Source: Lutjanus erythropterus (taxonomy: Eukaryota > Chordata > Actinopteri > Lutjaniformes > Lutjanidae). From it: 64,000 nucleotides of DNA. Below, piece after piece: positions 63,401-64,000 of this stretch. The notes under the pieces were generated by a model. It was not told the origin of the DNA. It was given only the letters and a program-made list of their open reading frames with translations, and made no database searches. The DNA is taken from contig CM034606.1 of the NCBI GenBank assembly GCA_020091685.1, positions 12,137,695 to 12,201,694 on the forward strand, written 5' to 3'. Both the position numbers and the translations under genes were made by a program. The number at the start of each line of letters is the position of its first letter. Within the stretch, counting starts at the first letter, position 1.

Positions 63401-63540
63401 CGATGGCCACCACGCCCACCGTCTGGCTGAGCTCCAGGTCCAGGATGAGGATCTCTCGGGGATACAGCAGCAGCATGTGGTTTCTCTTGGATGGCAGGTA
63501 GGACAGCTGGAGACAGTCGTTCAACGTCACCGCCTCCGCA
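9905..63540 (-). CDS. wdr11: wdr11, WD repeat-containing protein 11 (24 coding exons in window, 5' end missing)
   Basis: Spliced minus-strand gene for WDR11. The joined exons give about 1000 residues, close to collinear with the vertebrate protein from its [20 protein letters not shown] segment to the C terminus. Clear family landmarks are [80 protein letters not shown] and [14 protein letters not shown]. The first half forms WD40 blades; the second half is the helical C-terminal region. WDR11 is known to scaffold a TGN tethering complex with FAM91A1 and C17orf75 that captures AP-1-derived vesicles, and to act in ciliogenesis and Hedgehog signalling; human variants are linked to hypogonadotropic hypogonadism. 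The human protein is about 1224 residues, so about 220 N-terminal residues lie beyond 64000. All junctions keep frame; 22 introns are GT-AG and the last is AT-AC. No in-frame stop or frameshift was found, so the gene looks functional. Confidence 0.96.
10108..12160 (-). other. wdr11: Minor-spliceosome (U12-type) AT-AC intron of wdr11
   Basis: The donor on the minus strand is ATATCCTTTTT (plus 12150-12160), an exact match to the U12 AT-AC donor consensus ATATCCTTT. The branch site CTCCTTGACCT (plus 10118-10128) matches TTCCTTRACYY at 10 of 11 positions. Its branch A is at 10121, 13 nt from the intron end, which is AC (10108-10109). The split codon (A + AT) gives Asn and restores the conserved K-L-I frame. 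The rest of the 2.05-kb intron shows nothing recognised. Confidence 0.9.
12161..12240 (-). CDS. wdr11: wdr11 exon w23
   Basis: Encodes [18 protein letters not shown] and then VMEANDSS, with a split Ser at the 5' side and a split Asn at the 3' side. It matches the conserved MRYFDRAALFVEACLKYG block of WDR11. The acceptor is AG at 12241-12242 (GTGGGAAG); the donor is the U12-type ATATCC. If the following intron were retained, translation would run 17 residues past the donor to a stop at 12114-12116 and replace the whole C-terminal tail. Confidence 0.93.
12860..13005 (-). CDS. wdr11: wdr11 exon w22
   Basis: Encodes 48 residues beginning [15 protein letters not shown] and including [20 protein letters not shown], part of the C-terminal helical region. 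Acceptor TTTCCAG, donor CACAG|GTAAGAA. Phase 0 in, phase 2 out. The next intron (12241-12859) shows nothing recognised. Confidence 0.95.
13140..14264. repeat. Degraded dispersed repeat, probably DNA-transposon derived
   Basis: Lies in the intron between exons w21 and w22. The right end (GATTTTCTTTGGTTGACTAC followed by AGCC) resembles the terminus of a common teleost hAT-like repeat as recalled, and the left part carries a related GGTTGGTCG and GGTCGGACTAC stretch. Two segments are repeated directly inside it: GTTATCTTGTTGAATTTGG (about 13388) against GTTATCCTGTTGAACTTGG (about 13718), and CTCCAAACTAA at about 13295 and 13462. The exact ends are not certain. Confidence 0.4.
14375..14472 (-). 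CDS. wdr11: wdr11 exon w21
   Basis: Encodes [20 protein letters not shown] and then [12 protein letters not shown], nearly identical to the vertebrate protein. Acceptor CTGTCAG, donor GCCAAG|GTAACTC; phase 0 out. It is too short and lacks an ATG, so it would be missed by a simple open-frame search. The following intron (13006-14374) contains the degraded repeat at 13140-14264. Confidence 0.95.
14838..15003 (-). CDS. wdr11: wdr11 exon w20
   Basis: Encodes 55 residues beginning [15 protein letters not shown], with [19 protein letters not shown] and [17 protein letters not shown], the most conserved stretch of the C-terminal half. Acceptor GCTCTCAG, donor GCTAGCAG|GTAGTG. The intron that follows (14473-14837) shows nothing notable. 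Confidence 0.97.
15469..16354. mobile_element. hAT-like non-autonomous element, split by a LINE fragment
   Basis: The left end TAGAGCTGCAACAAAC and the right end, reverse-complemented, TAGAACTGCAATGAGG are inverted repeats of the type seen in a very common fish MITE. Inside the right part are CAAATGTCTTGTTTTGTCCA and AGAGGAGTAAAGAAACCAG, also typical of that family as recalled. The flanking 8 bp agree at only 5 of 8 positions, so the target duplication has decayed. A LINE tail at about 15555-16054 interrupts it. It lies in the intron between exons w19 and w20 (15004-16474). Confidence 0.6.
15555..16054 (+). mobile_element. 5'-truncated LINE 3' end nested in the hAT-like element
   Basis: The plus strand carries broken frames reading like the C-terminal tail of a LINE reverse transcriptase (AVDGLAPS, then ...YVPKRS..., [10 protein letters not shown]). 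It ends in a GTGCAGTACTTTGAG-type 3' terminus followed by an AAAT repeat, (ATAA)n at about 16030-16052. This matches the layout of L2-like LINEs, whose 3' ends carry short tandem repeats. Stops and frame changes show it is dead. Confidence 0.5.
16475..16570 (-). CDS. wdr11: wdr11 exon w19
   Basis: Encodes exactly 32 codons: [20 protein letters not shown] and then [12 protein letters not shown], matching the conserved WDR11 segment KFQLERVNLQEVKRSTYDHT. Acceptor GCTCAACAG, donor GGTCAG|GTGAGT. Phase 0 on both sides. It has no methionine in frame, so it is easily overlooked. Confidence 0.95.
18596..18725 (+). repeat. Dispersed repeat, copy 1 of a pair
   Basis: Contains TCTATATGACCTATATGGGC and TTCTATATAGTCATTCTTAA followed by TGCCTGCCACTGC, closely matched at 63716-63845 in the same orientation with the same order of blocks. 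It lies in the intron between exons w18 and w19 (16571-19761), in which no other repeat or gene was recognised; 17655-17672 is a short poly-A run. Confidence 0.6.
19762..19951 (-). CDS. wdr11: wdr11 exon w18
   Basis: Encodes 63 residues: [20 protein letters not shown], a variable Ala/Gln/Ser/Pro-rich linker, then [15 protein letters not shown]. Both ends are conserved, while the middle (about residues 22-49 of the exon) differs from the mammalian linker in sequence. Acceptor AACCGCAG, donor TTCCAG|GTCAGTG. Confidence 0.96.
20656..20673 (+). repeat. Poly-A tract
   Basis: Eighteen A residues in a row in the intron between exons w17 and w18. It may mark an old retroposon end, but no element body was recognised next to it. 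Confidence 0.7.
20976..21136 (-). mobile_element. tRNA-derived SINE
   Basis: On the minus strand a tRNA-like head begins near 21136 with GGCGGCCTGGTAGTTCAG. It contains an RNA polymerase III A box (TAGTTCAGTTGG) and B box (AGTTCGACTCC). It continues into CCTGCGTCCCTTTGCTGCAT and a pyrimidine-rich body, the layout of percomorph tRNA SINEs. The head cannot fold as a working tRNA because the anticodon arm region is altered. It lies in the intron between exons w17 and w18 in the same direction as wdr11. The rest of that intron (19952-22220) shows a possible second degraded repeat at about 21625-21910. Confidence 0.82.
22221..22286 (-). CDS. wdr11: wdr11 exon w17
   Basis: Encodes [20 protein letters not shown] and a final S, with split Asn and Arg codons at the edges; it corresponds to the NDIKKLLLDPEFTLLQRCLL segment of the mammalian protein. 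Acceptor CTCCCCAG, donor TCACG|GTGAGTTA. Confidence 0.94.
22608..22670 (-). CDS. wdr11: wdr11 exon w16 (smallest exon)
   Basis: A 63-bp exon encoding [20 protein letters not shown], matching the conserved [17 protein letters not shown] helix. Acceptor TGTTTCAG, donor TCAAA|GTGAGTT. It is separated from exon w17 by only 321 bp. Confidence 0.94.
23281..23415. mobile_element. Short Tc1/mariner-type MITE
   Basis: A 135-bp element bounded by TA. The left end CTGTGCCTATAAAAAGTATT mirrors the right end, which reverse-complemented reads CAGGGTCTATACAAAGTATT, and both continue into CACC. Such ends and TA flanks are characteristic of non-autonomous Tc1/mariner elements. It is in the intron between exons w15 and w16 (22671-24950), which otherwise shows nothing recognised. 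Confidence 0.72.
24951..25059 (-). CDS. wdr11: wdr11 exon w15
   Basis: Encodes 35 residues: [20 protein letters not shown], then [15 protein letters not shown] and a split Val. It matches [20 protein letters not shown] of the family and marks the start of the C-terminal helical part. Acceptor CTTTCAG, donor CAAGT|GTAAGTC, the strongest 5' splice match in the gene. Confidence 0.95.
25160..25870 (-). mobile_element. Decayed LINE reverse-transcriptase 3' part
   Basis: The minus strand gives broken frames with the reverse-transcriptase C-terminal look: [14 protein letters not shown], then [23 protein letters not shown], and [18 protein letters not shown] followed by [14 protein letters not shown]. 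The last block is the typical end of a non-LTR retrotransposon ORF2. Several stops and shifts separate the pieces. It lies within the intron between exons w14 and w15 (25060-25997). Confidence 0.65.
25998..26169 (-). CDS. wdr11: wdr11 exon w14
   Basis: Encodes 57 residues starting [20 protein letters not shown], then [20 protein letters not shown], a WD40 blade with the usual ASDDGxIRVLE strand, ending MDEQDLT. Acceptor TCTTGCAG, donor CTGACTG|GTGAGCC. Confidence 0.97.
27499..27613 (-). CDS. wdr11: wdr11 exon w13
   Basis: Encodes [20 protein letters not shown] then [18 protein letters not shown], a WD40 blade ending in the WD dipeptide. Acceptor TTTATGCAG, donor AAAGAG|GTGAGCC, phase 0 out. 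The next intron (26170-27498) shows nothing recognised; the 125-codon plus frame at 26392-26769 has no domain resemblance. Confidence 0.97.
28230..28336 (-). CDS. wdr11: wdr11 exon w12
   Basis: Encodes [20 protein letters not shown] then [15 protein letters not shown] with a split Arg; a WD40 blade with the GD..GxLxxWDL motif. Acceptor TGTTTCAG, donor TGTCCAG|GTAAATG. The next intron (27614-28229) shows nothing recognised. Confidence 0.97.
28440..29100 (+). mobile_element. 5'-truncated L2-like LINE, antisense to wdr11
   Basis: An open frame of 134 codons (28447-28851) reads as the C-terminal end of a LINE reverse transcriptase: [55 protein letters not shown], then [16 protein letters not shown]. 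After the frame comes a 3' tail with GATTGTAAAGCCCC and a terminal AAATAAAATTTGTCTTGACT repeat, the usual L2-like end. The frame is nearly intact, so the insertion is fairly recent. It sits in the intron between exons w11 and w12 (28337-32161). Confidence 0.8.
29101..32161. other. Rest of the wdr11 intron between exons w11 and w12
   Basis: No exon or clear transposon was recognised. An 81-codon minus frame at 30318-30563 has no recognisable domain and no supporting splice context. A-rich runs occur at 29382 and 29521. Confidence 0.4.
32162..32309 (-). CDS. wdr11: wdr11 exon w11
   Basis: Encodes [40 protein letters not shown] and KDGARIPPD (49 residues after a split Ser); a WD40 blade. Acceptor CACCACAG, donor CCTGAT|GTGAGTCC. 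Phase 0 out. Confidence 0.97.
32896..33017 (-). CDS. wdr11: wdr11 exon w10
   Basis: Encodes [20 protein letters not shown] then [20 protein letters not shown], a basic, probably exposed loop followed by an acidic/Ser stretch, all matching the vertebrate protein. Acceptor TAAACAG, donor GATCAG|GTCAGCG. The intron after it (32310-32895) holds a short CAG/CTG-like run at about 32437 and nothing else recognised. Confidence 0.96.
33740..33842 (+). repeat. Fragment of the hAT-like repeat family seen at 15469-16354
   Basis: CATATTTCAGAGGCTGGAAA and TTAATCAGTTATCAAAACAA resemble the interior and end of the common fish MITE also found at 15469. Only the 3' part is present. It is in the intron between exons w9 and w10 (33018-34045). 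Confidence 0.4.
34046..34154 (-). CDS. wdr11: wdr11 exon w9
   Basis: Encodes [20 protein letters not shown] then [16 protein letters not shown] (36 residues after a split Lys), a WD40 blade with the LELWD motif. Acceptor TCCTCAG, donor GCACTG|GTACTGAC. Phase 0 out. No methionine starts it, so it does not appear in a simple ATG-based search. Confidence 0.96.
34155..36049 (-). other. wdr11 intron between exons w8 and w9
   Basis: No gene recognised. A 27-bp stretch at 34362-34388 (TTTACCATCAACACTGATTG) recurs with few changes at 52097-52121, so both probably belong to one dispersed repeat family whose ends were not found. Confidence 0.45.
36050..36125 (-). CDS. wdr11: wdr11 exon w8
   Basis: Encodes [20 protein letters not shown] then VSHL with split Gly and Lys codons; the FRGERGNDE motif is diagnostic of WDR11. 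Acceptor TTTTCCAG, donor CTCAA|GTGAGTTTT. Confidence 0.96.
37803..37862 (+). repeat. (TG)30 microsatellite
   Basis: A perfect run of 60 bp of TG on the plus strand in the intron between exons w7 and w8 (36126-39503). The open frames over it on both strands are repeat artefacts. Confidence 0.98.
38280..38951 (+). mobile_element. Decayed Tc1/mariner-superfamily transposon, 3' two-thirds
   Basis: Translated in pieces the plus strand gives the transposase C-terminal region: WAKEHLA near 38308, QQDNVKT near 38567, then [12 protein letters not shown] at about 38651-38686, the block with the catalytic D before the SPIENVW motif. The frame is broken by stops and indels. The 3' end CCAACTTTTTTGGAATTGGG (38927-38946) is the terminal inverted repeat type of such elements. 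The 5' end could not be placed. Confidence 0.72.
39481..39503 (-). promoter_or_regulatory. wdr11: CA-rich tract directly after a wdr11 donor
   Basis: On the minus strand the intron after exon w7 begins GTGAGACACACACTCACACA. CA-rich sequence just inside an intron is a known binding site type for hnRNP L and can strengthen or repress the adjacent exon. Function here is inference. Confidence 0.35.
39504..39610 (-). CDS. wdr11: wdr11 exon w7
   Basis: Encodes [20 protein letters not shown] then [15 protein letters not shown] (35 residues, split Arg before and split Gly after). Nearly identical to the vertebrate protein. Acceptor ATTTCTCAG, donor CAACTG|GTGAGAC. Confidence 0.97.
40490..40720. promoter_or_regulatory. 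Candidate conserved non-coding block in intron
   Basis: Non-repetitive AT-rich sequence with several homeodomain-type cores: CTCATTAAAC, CAGCATTAATTGATTC, GCTTAATTAATCC and GCTCATTAGAG. It is open in both directions over about 190 bp, but neither frame resembles a protein. It looks like an enhancer-like block; no conservation could be checked. Confidence 0.3.
40963..41259. mobile_element. TTAA-flanked MITE, family C, copy 2 (inverted relative to copy 1)
   Basis: About 297 bp. The right end ACATATCTCCT is followed by TTAA (41260-41263) and the left end GGGAGCAATATGT follows TTAT. Read on the minus strand it matches the right half of the element at 8680-9181 block by block, including CTCCAACTTG, TTTAATAGGATTTCAACC and GGGAAACAACTC. 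It lies in the intron between exons w6 and w7 (39611-43363). Confidence 0.72.
43080..43270. promoter_or_regulatory. Candidate conserved non-coding block next to exon w6
   Basis: Non-repetitive sequence with homeodomain-like cores (CTCTAATTATGTGATTTCC, AACTCTAATGAGCC, AAAATCAATCC) and ATCGATAAGG, ending about 100 bp from exon w6. Its look suggests an intronic enhancer or splicing element. Not testable from one sequence. Confidence 0.25.
43364..43448 (-). CDS. wdr11: wdr11 exon w6
   Basis: Encodes [20 protein letters not shown] then SVHSCEV with split Gly and Arg; a WD40 blade strand (GSVLVYNL). Acceptor CTCTCCAG, donor GTCAG|GTAAGCT. It is short, lacks a methionine and sits far from its neighbours: 7.9 kb of intron separates it from exon w5. 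Confidence 0.95.
45180..45620 (+). repeat. Dispersed percomorph repeat
   Basis: Contains GGTTAGCTTAGCTTAGTATA, AAGACTGGAAACAGCTGGAA, TTAACATCTTATTTCTTCTT and GGAAGTCTCTGCTCCTGGCC in the order recalled for a very abundant percomorph repeat of unknown class. The assignment is from recollection of such sequences, with no database check. No terminal repeats were found here. Confidence 0.45.
49003..49024 (+). repeat. (CA)n microsatellite
   Basis: A 22-bp CA run followed by an A-rich tract, in the intron between exons w5 and w6. Confidence 0.9.
50526..50549 (+). repeat. (AAAT)n microsatellite
   Basis: Six tandem AAAT units. It could be the tail of an old retroposon, but no body was recognised. 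Confidence 0.85.
51381..51557 (-). CDS. wdr11: wdr11 exon w5
   Basis: Encodes 58 residues: [20 protein letters not shown], then [20 protein letters not shown] and [18 protein letters not shown]. The second and third parts are strongly conserved; the first is a variable loop. Acceptor TTTTCTAG. The donor region is GTAG|GTAG|GTAATC, so two tandem GT donors lie 4 bp apart; the outer one keeps frame with exon w6. Confidence 0.96.
53731..54004. mobile_element. Short hAT-like MITE
   Basis: The left end TAGGGCTGCACAATAT and the right end, reverse-complemented, TCGGGCTGCATAGTTA, form inverted repeats around 274 bp containing the alternating ATATTGCAATT-type interior of a common fish MITE. The flanking 8 bp do not match well. 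It lies in the intron between exons w4 and w5 (51558-55682). Confidence 0.55.
54192..54277 (+). repeat. Interrupted (TG)n microsatellite
   Basis: About 86 bp of TG repeats with one TA and two CG-type interruptions, in the intron between exons w4 and w5. The frames through it on both strands are artefacts. Confidence 0.97.
54862..55436. mobile_element. Probable DNA-transposon MITE (575 bp)
   Basis: The left end TAGAGCTCTACTGTTGTGAG and the right end, reverse-complemented, TCAGGGCCGGGTGATGTGGA, are imperfect inverted repeats. The interior, with its TACTGATATATCCGTGATAA and CACTTTGGACCAGGCTG blocks, resembles a family seen in other percomorph genomes (recollection). A 145-codon minus frame across it has no transposase motif. 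No clear target duplication was found. Confidence 0.5.
55562..55586 (+). repeat. (AG)12 microsatellite
   Basis: A 25-bp AG run lying 97 bp downstream, in transcript sense, of the exon w4 donor. Confidence 0.95.
55683..55783 (-). CDS. wdr11: wdr11 exon w4
   Basis: Encodes [20 protein letters not shown] then [13 protein letters not shown] with split Ser and Gly codons; matches [15 protein letters not shown]...LPDLSLDNMIG of the family. The longest open frame here (55541-55843) is a different, wrong frame. Acceptor CTCTGTCAG, donor GATCG|GTACGGC. Confidence 0.94.
56370..56991. mobile_element. hAT-type non-autonomous element
   Basis: The right end GGATTAGACACTTTGACACC followed by ACT matches the GACACCCCTG-type terminus of Charlie-like hAT elements with one or two changes. 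The left part, GGCCCACATACAGCCCAATT then TGATCTTAATGGGCC, is the usual interior start of such elements, but the left terminus itself is lost. It lies in the intron between exons w3 and w4 (55784-57492). Confidence 0.5.
57422..57492 (+). repeat. (TG)n microsatellite abutting the exon w3 donor
   Basis: About 67 bp of TG on plus, which is (CA)n in the transcript. The intron starts GTATACACACAC, so the CA array begins within the donor site itself. Its length polymorphism could alter recognition of the exon w3 donor. Confidence 0.97.
57493..57691 (-). CDS. wdr11: wdr11 exon w3
   Basis: Encodes 65 residues after a split Asp: [60 protein letters not shown] and AAANP. It includes the WD40 strand GRVMLWELK. 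Acceptor CTCCTTCAG, donor ATCCCAG|GTATACAC. The tail after WELK differs from the mammalian sequence. Confidence 0.97.
57713..58110 (+). other. Purine-rich intron stretch
   Basis: Plus strand strongly biased to A and G (pyrimidine-rich in the transcript), in the intron between exons w2 and w3 (57692-58395). The bias creates a 180-codon minus frame (57596-58138) rich in Ser/Leu/Phe with no domain; it overlaps the true exon in another frame and is not a gene. Confidence 0.75.
58396..58498 (-). CDS. wdr11: wdr11 exon w2
   Basis: Encodes [20 protein letters not shown] then [14 protein letters not shown] and a split Asp. The [10 protein letters not shown] strand is a WD40 blade edge. The acidic loop after RS is a few residues shorter than the mammalian one. 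Acceptor TGTTTAG, donor GCAGCAG|GTATGAAA. Confidence 0.97.
60371..61509 (-). mobile_element. hAT transposon remnant with BED zinc-finger fragment
   Basis: A 1139-bp element bounded by a perfect 8-bp duplication, CTTTAAAG, at 60363-60370 and 61510-61517. Its ends TAGTGCTGTCAGGCGATTAA and, reverse-complemented, TAGGGCTGTCAGTTTAACGC are inverted repeats with related ATTAATCTAATTAATT blocks inside. On the minus strand about 60490-60628 reads [20 protein letters not shown] followed by TLC, the start of a BED-type zinc finger with its C-x2-C pair as found at the N terminus of hAT transposases. The frame is cut by a segment at about 60638-60720 that itself begins like another hAT end (TAGGGGTGCAACAGATCA). 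Confidence 0.8.
61730..61850 (+). repeat. Repeat fragment related to 63716-63960
   Basis: TTTTCCAGGTAAAAGTTACA followed by GTGAGTAG matches TTTTCCCAGGAGAAGTTAAA then GTGAGTAG at about 63884-63911, and both are followed by a TATTTTTGACAT/TATATTTGACAC block. Likely a partial copy of the same dispersed family. Confidence 0.4.
63375..63540 (-). CDS. wdr11: wdr11 exon w1 (first in window)
   Basis: Encodes 55 residues after one base completing a Ser codon: [40 protein letters not shown] and [15 protein letters not shown]. This is a near-identical match to the vertebrate segment [20 protein letters not shown] onward. Acceptor GCCGTTAG, donor TTCAG|GTGAGG. Upstream coding sequence for about 220 residues lies beyond the right edge. 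Confidence 0.97.
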
Positions 63541-64000
63541 CTAACGGCACCGCAAAGCAGAAGAGGGATGGGGAGGCACACAAAGTAGGAACAGGAAATT
63601 AATTTCAGTGTCAGGGTATTTTCTTAACTGGAAAAATCTGGCATGTACTTAGAAAAAGGTACATTAAAAACCTAAAATACATTTATTAAACATACTACAA
63701 CAATCTCAGTTTAATACTGATGCTTCTATATGACCTGCAGATGCAAGAAGAAGAAAATCACTGAGAAGACTGACTGCTTCTATATAGTTATTCTTAATGC
63801 CTGCCACCGGGTCAGATTCTCGATGAAATCAGTTGAAATGCTTTGTAGCACGGATGCCGGAAGAGCCTATTTTTTTTTACATTTTCCCAGGAGAAGTTAA
63901 AGTGAGTAGTAAGTTAGTCGGCTGAAAAGAAGCTGGAGCGATTTCCTTTACATTATTTTATATTTGACACTATATTTTCTGGCAATGGTGGTGGAAACAC
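63541..64000 (-). other. Start of next upstream wdr11 intron (runs off window)
   Basis: No exon was found. 63716-63960 is the second copy of the repeat seen at 18596-18725 (TCTATATGACCTGCAG, TTCTATATAGTTATTCTTAA, TGCCTGCCACCGG), same orientation. Confidence 0.6.

Noticed and set aside
1..64000. CRISPR arrays, operons, endogenous retrovirus or LTR elements
   Set aside because: No spaced direct-repeat array, no bacterial gene layout, and no gag/pol-like frame or LTR pair was seen.

Overview
This window comes from the nuclear genome of a ray-finned fish, most likely a percomorph teleost. The evidence is a widely split gene with short exons and small-to-medium introns, long (TG)n microsatellites, a tRNA-derived SINE, L2-like LINE tails, and many TTAA-flanked, hAT-type and Tc1/mariner-type repeats of kinds familiar from spiny-rayed fishes. 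No bacterial, organellar or viral gene structure was seen.

The window holds one recognisable gene, wdr11, on the minus strand. Twenty-four coding exons could be placed, from 63540 down to the stop codon at 9905. Every junction keeps the reading frame, and together they encode about 1000 residues. The remaining N-terminal part (roughly 220 residues, probably about five exons) must lie beyond the right edge. The exons encode the later blades of the WD40 propellers (63540 to about 24951) and then the C-terminal alpha-helical part (about 25059 to 9905). WDR11 is known as the scaffold of a Golgi/TGN vesicle-tethering complex with FAM91A1 and C17orf75, and is linked to ciliary Hedgehog signalling.

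Twenty-two of the 23 complete introns between these exons are GT-AG. The last one (10108-12160) reads as an AT-AC intron of the minor (U12) spliceosome. It has an exact ATATCCTTT donor, a near-perfect U12 branch site and an AC acceptor, and it is the only splice solution found that keeps the frame. This is the most striking signal in the window.

Layout: 1-9381 is downstream of wdr11 and contains three different TTAA-flanked inverted-repeat elements, one of which carries a nested hAT element with a perfect 8-bp target duplication. 9382-9904 is the likely 3' UTR. 9905-63540 is the gene; its introns hold a SINE, two LINE fragments plus a third LINE tail nested in a hAT-like element, a decayed Tc1/mariner element, several hAT-type elements (one with a remnant BED zinc finger), large microsatellites and a few non-repetitive AT-rich blocks that could be conserved non-coding DNA. 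63541-64000 is the start of the next intron. In other vertebrates the gene beyond the wdr11 3' end is fgfr2, convergent; no fgfr2 exon was seen here.
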